From Rhodoferax sp. (lineage in GTDB: Bacteria; Pseudomonadota; Gammaproteobacteria; Burkholderiales; Burkholderiaceae_C), in the NCBI GenBank assembly GCA_019449595.1, contig JAGRPL010000004.1, positions 372,001 through 436,000 on the forward strand: a stretch of DNA of 64,000 bases. Reading direction: 5' to 3'. The number at the start of each line of letters is the position of its first letter. The stretch's first letter is position 1. The notes beneath the pieces are model-generated. The model did no database searches. It had not been told where the DNA came from and saw only the letters and a program-made list of their open reading frames with translations. The translations under genes and the position numbers were made by a program. This document shows, one piece after another, positions 58,621-64,000 of the stretch.

Positions 58621-59331
58621 TCAGTAGGCCAACTGCTCGGCCAGCTGCAGCAGGTCGCGCGCGTGCAGGGTGTTGGCTGGGTTGGGCGTATCGTCCTTGC
58701 CGTGGCCGCCGCCAAACTCCATCGGGCGTTCCACATAGGCCGTCTGCAGGCCGCAGGCGCGGGCGGCGGCCAGGTCGTCCTGGTGGGTGGCCACCAGCAT
58801 CACCTGCGCCGGCGGCACGTCGAACACGCGCGCCACGCCCAGATACGTGGCCGGGTCCGGCTTGTAGGCGCGGAACACCTCGGCCGAGAGAATGCAGTCC
58901 CAGGGCAGGCCGGCGCGCTTGGCCATGTTGGCCAGCAGGCCCAGGTTGCCGTTGGAGAGCGTGCAGAGCGTGAACTTCGATTTGAGTCGCCGAAGGCCGG
59001 CCAACGTGTCCGGCCACGGGTCCAGCCGGTGCCAGGCCTTGTTCAGGTGGCGGCGCTCGTCCTCGCTCATGTCCTGCAGGCCGAATTGCGGCAGGATCTC
59101 GTCGAGGATCCTGCGGTGCAGGTCGTCGATCAGCGTCCAGCCCAGCTCGCCACTCATCACGCGCGCCATGGCCGGCCGGTAGCCCGCGCGCCAGGCGCGG
59201 GCAAAGGCCGCGCCGTCCACACCCGGCCGTAGCGCCTGCACCTCGCGCGCGATGCTGCCATGCCAGTCCACCACGGTGCCGAAGATGTCGAAGGCGAGGA
59301 CGTGGGGCGGCGCAGCGAGCATGGCGCTCAT
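58621..59331 (-). CDS. Haloacid dehalogenase, type II (HAD superfamily)
   Basis: A 236-residue HAD hydrolase. The nucleophile Asp is in LAFDIFGTVVDW (residues 11-22), CTLSNGNLGLL gives motif II, and FRAYKPDPATYLGV with VATHQDDLAAAR give motifs III and IV, as in L-2-haloacid dehalogenases (which have SSN/SNG and YKPxxxxY). A true halo-acid substrate is not certain. The start overlaps the DUF427 stop (ATGA at 59328-59331); a second ATG at 59322 is possible. Confidence 0.87.
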   Translation of the reverse strand: MSAMLAAPPHVLAFDIFGTVVDWHGSIAREVQALRPGVDGAAFARAWRAGYRPAMARVMSGELGWTLIDDLHRRILDEILPQFGLQDMSEDERRHLNKAWHRLDPWPDTLAGLRRLKSKFTLCTLSNGNLGLLANMAKRAGLPWDCILSAEVFRAYKPDPATYLGVARVFDVPPAQVMLVATHQDDLAAARACGLQTAYVERPMEFGGGHGKDDTPNPANTLHARDLLQLAEQLAY

Positions 59332-59609
59332 TCCTCGATCTTCACGCCCTTCCAGAATGCCACGCGGCCCTGGATCAAGTGGGCCTCGGGATTGGGTTCG
59401 GGGTAGAACCACACGGCGTCGGGCAGCATGTCGCCGTTGACCATGAGCGAGTAGTAATGCGCCTCGCCCTTCCAGGGGCAAGTGGTCTTGTGGTTGCTGA
59501 AGGTGACGTACTCGCGCTTGAGCGTGTGCTCGGGGAAGTAGTGGTTGCCTTCCACCAGCACGGTGTCGTCACTCTCGGCAATGACGGTGTTGTTCCAGGT
59601 GGCTTTCAT
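59328..59609 (-). CDS. DUF427 domain protein
   Basis: A 93-residue protein of the DUF427 family: MKATWNNTVIAESDDTVLVE, YFPEHTLKREY and TTCPWKGEAHYYSL are its landmarks. Function is unknown. It is coupled to the dehalogenase gene. Read leftward, the unit is DUF427, dehalogenase, GIY-YIG-like protein. Confidence 0.9.
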   Translation of the reverse strand: MKATWNNTVIAESDDTVLVEGNHYFPEHTLKREYVTFSNHKTTCPWKGEAHYYSLMVNGDMLPDAVWFYPEPNPEAHLIQGRVAFWKGVKIEE

Positions 59610-59641
59610 TTCAGAACTCTCCTGAGCTTCAATATGGAACT

Positions 59642-60268
59642 CTAGTCCTCGATATCGGCTGCCTTAGTTAGGCTACCAACTGCGTCAATAAATGACTGTT
59701 CAAACCGTTGGAATCCCTGTTGCTGTCGTAGTGGTTCAAAAGACTGCATAAAGCCAGTGACTCGCGATCGAGATTGTTCGACATTGAAGCGTCTTAATCG
59801 TTGCGGAGGCAGATCGCACGCTATTTTTAGAAGGTCAAATAGTTTTGCCTTCGGATCCGGGAGCCTCTCAATGCGATCCGGTGTCGGCAACTGAAGAGGG
59901 GTGGTTCCATTTCGATTATTTGCTGCACACCGTATTGCCGGTTCGTCTACCAATAACCAACTCTCAAGCATGCGCACAGGAACTAGAGGGACGATCGGGA
60001 CTGGAGCGTCAAGTAACTCAGATGCGTTAGCGATCTCCGCTACACGGTCTTCAAGGGTGACAGCTTCGGCATCTCTGTGGCAGAGAATTAAGTCAGGTTG
60101 ATAGAGTTCGTAGGCGCGGGACAAACGATGGTGTAACGGGTCGCGAGCCGGAATAACTTCTTTTGCAGGAACTATGCGAAATGCGATATCCGGAAAATTC
60201 GTGTCCATCAGCCATTGAATGACATCTTGTAGACAAATGTCGGAGCTGCCGTCGCAGACCAAAGTCAT
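59642..60268 (-). CDS. TOPRIM/DUF4276-like protein, partner of the AAA ATPase
   Basis: A 208-residue protein whose layout resembles TOPRIM proteins of the DUF4276 type: N-terminal VCDGSSD (residues 4-10) where a V-E-G-x-x-E motif usually lies, LILCHRDAE (60-68) at the DxD position, and RMLESWLLVD (99-108) like the family's EAWLLAD. The key glutamate and a DxD aspartate appear altered (D6, and H64-R65-D66). ATG 60268 begins two bases after the ATPase stop, so the pair is an operon. It is AT-richer than its neighbours. A nuclease or toxin role is inferred, not shown. Confidence 0.6.
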   Translation of the reverse strand: MTLVCDGSSDICLQDVIQWLMDTNFPDIAFRIVPAKEVIPARDPLHHRLSRAYELYQPDLILCHRDAEAVTLEDRVAEIANASELLDAPVPIVPLVPVRMLESWLLVDEPAIRCAANNRNGTTPLQLPTPDRIERLPDPKAKLFDLLKIACDLPPQRLRRFNVEQSRSRVTGFMQSFEPLRQQQGFQRFEQSFIDAVGSLTKAADIED

Positions 60269-60269
60269 G

Positions 60270-61706
60270 TTAATGATGGACAAGGTTGCTCCCATCGTCC
60301 ATGAACTCAAAAACACCTTGTTGTGAAGCGAGTTGCCAAAGACGGCTTCCTCTCACCTCTTCGACTGTTGCTGAATCTGAGTTGTGCAAGTAGTCCAGCA
60401 ACTCTGCAAGGGTTACTGTTGGCGTGCACTCTGGATTTCGGTCACCTTGAGTGAGACGCCAAGAGTTCACCATGGCTCCATATGCTGTGAACAGTGCCCC
60501 ACGCTTTCTGATCGGCACCGCAACTAAGAGCTCATCCGGAGTGAGGTTTCTGACAACGACAGGTGAATGGGTGTTGATGATTACTTGTCGTAGAGGGTTG
60601 TCTAAACCAACGCCATATTCCGGGTCGATTGCCATTTCGCGAAGCAATTCAAGAATCGCGGAAATGCGCGATGGATGAATGCCATTCTCTGGCTCCTCAA
60701 GGCAAATGAGCCCCTTTGCTTCGGTGTCGAAGGCCATCGTTGCCAGTGCCAAAAAGCGCAATGTGCCATCAGACAATGCGCGGGCTTTGTGAATTACTCC
60801 GTTCCGTTGTTCCATTAGGAGTGTTTTCAATCGGCGCGTGTTGTCTATATCGACGGAAACGCTGCGTACTTCTGGTAGCAGCGTTGCTACTCGATTTGAG
60901 ATTTCCTCATATCGATTTATGCGCTCAAGAGTAGAGGGGATATGTGCCCCGTCATAGGTGATATGTGGATCGTCGGAGAACTCATCCGGGGATCGAAGGC
61001 GCGAAGGCTCAAGTTGAAGAAGCTTCCAACTTTGCATTTCTCTGCGCGCAGCCAGAATGGTCGGGCGCTCGTCTGTGTTTGCGGAGCCCAAGACTGTTCT
61101 TGGAGAGTTCTTGGCAGGGATTTGAGACGGCCGACCTTGATTTCCGTCTTGACTGATCTTGATTACAGAACCTTCTGGTTCATGTTCTGTTGTGATGTAA
61201 GGTGCGCGACGTTCGCCTCGGAAAGCAGTTGAGGAGAACTCTTTTGAAAGAGAGAAGCCGACACGTTTTTTTGCACTACTTCTTGGGATGTAGGTTAGTT
61301 CTTCGGATACGAGTTCAATTCGTTCAGTTGAGTCGATTTCGCCGCTATATTTGAGTTCGATCGTGTACCGAAGAAATGTAGTGCTGGGGTTTGTAATGCG
61401 CCCAAAATCGTCTGTTACCTCATCGGGAACGATGATGTCCGCTTCAATAACGATGTTAGAAAGCGTAGAGTCAGGTGTTCTTGTAAATAAAGACTTCAGA
61501 TCACCGCGTTTGCTGCCCGATCGGTCCCGCACGCGATAAGCGGCTTCGATAATCGAGTGATCTGCAAGATCTCGCAGAAAAAGAATTACATCGAATAGAT
61601 TTGATTTGCCTGCCCCGTTGGTGCCTGCGATGCACGTAAACGGGCCAAATCGAACTTCCGCATCTTGTAGGCTTTTGAAGCCTTGTACCCTCAACCTAGT
61701 TAGCAT
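60270..61706 (-). CDS. AAA ATPase of the RecF/OLD/AAA-15-21 type, putative defence protein
   Basis: A 478-residue ABC-class ATPase. Walker A is GTNGAGKS (28-35), the signature-like LSDGTLRF is at 311-318, Walker B LICLEEPENGIHP is at 333-345, and the switch histidine is H380 (IINTHSPVVV). The middle (about 90-300) is variable and lacks a coiled coil. Similar ATPases pair with TOPRIM-type effectors in PARIS, OLD and related anti-phage systems. Base composition is clearly lower in GC than glnS and DUF427 on either side, which suggests horizontal arrival. Confidence 0.85.
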   Translation of the reverse strand: MLTRLRVQGFKSLQDAEVRFGPFTCIAGTNGAGKSNLFDVILFLRDLADHSIIEAAYRVRDRSGSKRGDLKSLFTRTPDSTLSNIVIEADIIVPDEVTDDFGRITNPSTTFLRYTIELKYSGEIDSTERIELVSEELTYIPRSSAKKRVGFSLSKEFSSTAFRGERRAPYITTEHEPEGSVIKISQDGNQGRPSQIPAKNSPRTVLGSANTDERPTILAARREMQSWKLLQLEPSRLRSPDEFSDDPHITYDGAHIPSTLERINRYEEISNRVATLLPEVRSVSVDIDNTRRLKTLLMEQRNGVIHKARALSDGTLRFLALATMAFDTEAKGLICLEEPENGIHPSRISAILELLREMAIDPEYGVGLDNPLRQVIINTHSPVVVRNLTPDELLVAVPIRKRGALFTAYGAMVNSWRLTQGDRNPECTPTVTLAELLDYLHNSDSATVEEVRGSRLWQLASQQGVFEFMDDGSNLVHH

Positions 61707-61769
61707 TACTCTGCTCCGATTTGAAAGTCGCCAGATGTCGCCGATGATCGCGGCCCCTTTCTGGTGAAC

Positions 61770-63830
61770 TTACTTCCCCCAACTATCCTTCAACCCCACC
61801 GCCAAGTTAAACACCGGCTTGGTCCCGGCAACGTGGTCAATACGATCCGCCACAAAGTACCCATGCCGTTCAAACTGAAACTTCTGGTCCGGCGCGGCGT
61901 TGGCCAGTGACGGCTCCACGATCGCGGTGACGATCTTCAGGCTGTTCGGGTTCAGGCTCTCCAAAAAGTCCTTGCCGCCCGCGTCGGGCTGGGCGTCGCT
62001 GAACAGGCGGTCGTACATGCGCACTTCGGCGTGCACACCGTCGGCCACGCCCACCCAGGTGATGGCGGCTTTCACCTTCACCAGGTCGCTGCCGGGGGTG
62101 CCGCTCTTGGTGTCGGGCACCACGGTGGCCAGCACTTCCGTGATCTGGCCGTTGGCGTCTTTGGTGCAGCCGGTGCACTCGATGACGTAGCCGCCCTTCA
62201 GACGCACCTTGTTGCCGGGGAACAAGCGCTTGTAGCCCTTGGGGGGCACTTCTTCAAAGTCTTCGCGCTCGATCCACACCTCTTTGCCGATGGTGAAGTG
62301 GCGCGTGGGGCTTTCCACGCCTTCGGGCGGGTGGGGCAGGGCGGGCTGGGTGCATGGCTCCAGGTGGCCGGCGCCCATCACCTCGTCCCAGTTGGTCAGC
62401 ACCAGCTTCACGGGGTTGATGACGGCCATGCCGCGGTGGGCCTTGGCTTCCAGGTCTTCGCGCAGGCAGCCTTCCAGGGTGCTGTAGTCGATCCAGCTGT
62501 CGCTCTTGGTCACGCCAATGCGTTCGGCAAACGACTGGATGGCTTCGGGCGTGTAGCCGCGCCGGCGCAGGCCCACGATGGTTGGCATGCGCGGGTCGTC
62601 CCAGCCGTTGACCTTGTGCTCGTTCACCAGGGCGGCCAGTTTGCGCTTGCTGGTGATGACGTAGGTGAGGTTCAGGCGGGCAAACTCGTGCTGGTGCGGC
62701 AGTAGGAAGGGGTTGGGGCGCTCCTGGTCCAGCGCGTGGGCCAGCAGGGGCGTGAACTGCGCGGTGTGCTCTTTCAGCAGCGCAAAGAAGGTTGGCAGGT
62801 CGCGCAGGATGGCGTCGCGGTCGTGCTCCCAACGCACAAACAGGGCGCGCATTTCGCCTTCGGCGGCGCTGGCGAACAGCTTGTCGGCCTGGTTGTGGCA
62901 GTGCAGGGCAAATTCCTTGCCGGCTTCCAGGCCCTGCTGCTCGATCTTTTCGATCAGCGTCTTGGCGTGGGCAAACTGCGGCCCGCGCAGGATGGGCACG
63001 ATGCGTTCCAGCGTCCAGTCGTAGAAGGGGCGCTGGTCTTCAAACTCCAGCGTGCACAGGCTGTGGGTGATGTTTTCCAGCGCGTCCTCAATGGGGTGGG
63101 CAAAGCTGTACATCGGGTAGATGCACCACTGGTTGCCGGTGGCGTGGTGCTCGGCGTGCTTGATGCGGTAGATGGCCGGGTCGCGCAGGTTGATGTTGGG
63201 GTGCGCCATGCTGATCTTGGCGCGCAGCACGGCGGCGCCGTCAGGCAGCTTGCCGTCTTTCATTTCGCGAAAGCGCGCCAGGTTCTCGGCCGGGGTGCGG
63301 TTGCGGAAAGGGCTGTCGGTGCCGGGCTTCACAAAGTCGCCGCGGTTCTCGCGCATCTGCTCGGGCGTCTGCTCGTCCACGTAGGCGTGGCCGGTTTCAA
63401 TCAGGTATTCCGCTGCGCGGTACATGAAGCCAAAGTAGTCGCTGGCCTGGTAGGGGGCGGCGCCGGGGCTGCCGTTCCAGTCGAAGCCCAGCCACTTCAC
63501 CGCGTCGATGATGCTGTTGACGTACTCGGTGTCTTCCTTCTCGGGGTTGGTGTCGTCAAAGCGCAGGTGGCACACGCCGTGGTAGTCGCGCGCCAAGCCG
63601 AAGTTGATGCAGATGCTCTTGGCGTGGCCCACGTGCAGGTAGCCATTGGGCTCTGGGGGAAAACGGGTGCGGATGCTGGCCAGGTCGGGCTTGCCCTGCA
63701 CCTGCTGGTCGGCGTCGCCCGGGCGGCCGGCCCAATGGCGGCCGGTGTAGGTGCCTGCGGCCAGGTCGTGTTCGATGATCTGGCGCAAAAAGTTGCTGGA
63801 CTTGGGGGTGTCAGGTGTAGGAGAGCTCAT
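61770..63830 (-). CDS. glnS: Glutaminyl-tRNA synthetase, with an inserted segment
   Basis: A 686-residue class I aminoacyl-tRNA synthetase. The HIGH-type motif is PPEPNGYLHVGHAKS (58-72), DDTNPEKE follows, and the KMSKS-type motif is VITSKRKL (391-398). Anticodon-binding beta barrels are in the C-terminal third. Compared with E. coli GlnRS (554 residues) it has an extra segment of about 95 residues between YDWTLERI and FARLNLTY (about residues 279-374) and shorter differences at the ends. All catalytic motifs are intact. Confidence 0.96.
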   Translation of the reverse strand: MSSPTPDTPKSSNFLRQIIEHDLAAGTYTGRHWAGRPGDADQQVQGKPDLASIRTRFPPEPNGYLHVGHAKSICINFGLARDYHGVCHLRFDDTNPEKEDTEYVNSIIDAVKWLGFDWNGSPGAAPYQASDYFGFMYRAAEYLIETGHAYVDEQTPEQMRENRGDFVKPGTDSPFRNRTPAENLARFREMKDGKLPDGAAVLRAKISMAHPNINLRDPAIYRIKHAEHHATGNQWCIYPMYSFAHPIEDALENITHSLCTLEFEDQRPFYDWTLERIVPILRGPQFAHAKTLIEKIEQQGLEAGKEFALHCHNQADKLFASAAEGEMRALFVRWEHDRDAILRDLPTFFALLKEHTAQFTPLLAHALDQERPNPFLLPHQHEFARLNLTYVITSKRKLAALVNEHKVNGWDDPRMPTIVGLRRRGYTPEAIQSFAERIGVTKSDSWIDYSTLEGCLREDLEAKAHRGMAVINPVKLVLTNWDEVMGAGHLEPCTQPALPHPPEGVESPTRHFTIGKEVWIEREDFEEVPPKGYKRLFPGNKVRLKGGYVIECTGCTKDANGQITEVLATVVPDTKSGTPGSDLVKVKAAITWVGVADGVHAEVRMYDRLFSDAQPDAGGKDFLESLNPNSLKIVTAIVEPSLANAAPDQKFQFERHGYFVADRIDHVAGTKPVFNLAVGLKDSWGK

Positions 63831-63901
63831 GCAACCAATTCTAGACGCCGCAAGCCTGCGCTACCATGCTCTTTTGCCAGCCACCAACCCCGCCTGCACC
63901 C

Positions 63902-64000
63902 ATGACCCAACCCACCCCGGACCGCGTGGTTCTCCAGCAAGCCGACGTACAGGACGCCGCCCGTAGCGGCCTGATTACCGCCAGCCAGGCCGACGCCCTG
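63902..64000 (+). CDS. Start of an unidentified protein gene (3' end outside window)
   Basis: ATG at 63902 opens a frame that is still open at the right edge, 33 codons seen (MTQPTPDRVV ... GLITASQADAL). The Gly-Leu-Ile-Thr-x-x-Gln-Ala pattern resembles the N-terminal segment of DUF2157-type membrane proteins, but too little is present to decide. It is divergent from glnS. Confidence 0.5.
   Translation, partial: MTQPTPDRVVLQQADVQDAARSGLITASQADAL

Noticed and set aside
59642-61706. Classification of the ATPase pair as Gabija, Septu or a retron system
   Set aside because: There is no GajA-type fused TOPRIM, no HNH partner as in PtuB and no RT or ncRNA; the split ATPase/TOPRIM-like plan is closer to PARIS/OLD, but identity is unproven.

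Overview
The window is high-GC chromosomal DNA with the gene content, codon usage and intergenic repeats of a betaproteobacterium, most likely a member of the Comamonadaceae (Burkholderiales). Support comes from protein sequences typical of that group (AhpC/AhpF, gamma-proteobacterial-type GshA, single-subunit quinol NO reductase with NsrR, DUF3422, TctA/TctB, a GlnRS with a large insertion) and from many four-base ATGA gene overlaps. No rRNA, tRNA, CRISPR array, prophage or complete insertion sequence is visible.

Layout. 1-4.5 kb: glpD (cut by the left edge) and an alkyl-DHAP-synthase-like flavoprotein face an AraC regulator, which is coupled to a TatD nuclease. 4.5-10.4 kb: a spermidine-synthase-like protein coupled to a stand-alone PulE ATPase, then TctB, TctA and a DUF3422 protein. 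10.4-12.8 kb: ahpC and ahpF. 12.9-15.9 kb: a degenerate chromosomal integron, AT-rich against its surroundings, with a broken intI, an attI-like site, a DUF2867-like cassette, a group II intron RT fragment, a glycosyltransferase gene and half an attC. 16-19.2 kb: dusC, then a type I restriction locus collapsed by an internal deletion (hsdR 5' part joined to hsdS 3' part). 19.2-26.3 kb: NUDIX hydrolase, SDR, gshA, hsp20, a phasin-like protein, metY and the GTPase gene rbgA/ylqF. 26.4-29.9 kb: modABCE-mobB with a ModE-type operator upstream. 30-35.1 kb: flavodoxin-fold reductase, AraC regulator, FAD dehydrogenase and a TPP enzyme. 35.2-37.3 kb: an ECF sigma / anti-sigma / periplasmic metal-sensor-like operon plus a small secreted protein, with the same ECF-type promoter in front of both units. 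37.3-49.3 kb: hemerythrin, a CDF metal transporter, a GGDEF-EAL protein, a P-type ATPase, a DHH phosphoesterase, a methyltransferase, nsrR and norB. The hemerythrin gene and norB carry near-identical NsrR-type palindromes. 49.3-58.2 kb: a 45-residue basic protein, UspA, GST, an NhaP-type antiporter, acyl-CoA ligase, an RcnB-like protein, ferredoxins, a second ECF sigma factor, a Tat-exported ferritin-like protein and cytochrome c. 58.3-64 kb: GIY-YIG-like protein, haloacid dehalogenase, DUF427, then an AT-rich two-gene AAA-ATPase/TOPRIM-like pair (candidate phage defence), glnS, and the start of an unidentified gene at the right edge.

The most interesting items are the AAA-ATPase/TOPRIM-like pair at 59.6-61.7 kb, the eroded integron at 12.9-15.9 kb, three copies of a roughly 95-base repeat each carrying a perfect DnaA-box sequence (52.4, 52.6 and 55.3 kb), a family of six short intergenic hairpins, and three regulatory circuits readable from operator or promoter sequence (NsrR, ModE, ECF sigma). 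Functions were assigned by recognising motifs and family resemblance in the translations; no database search was run.
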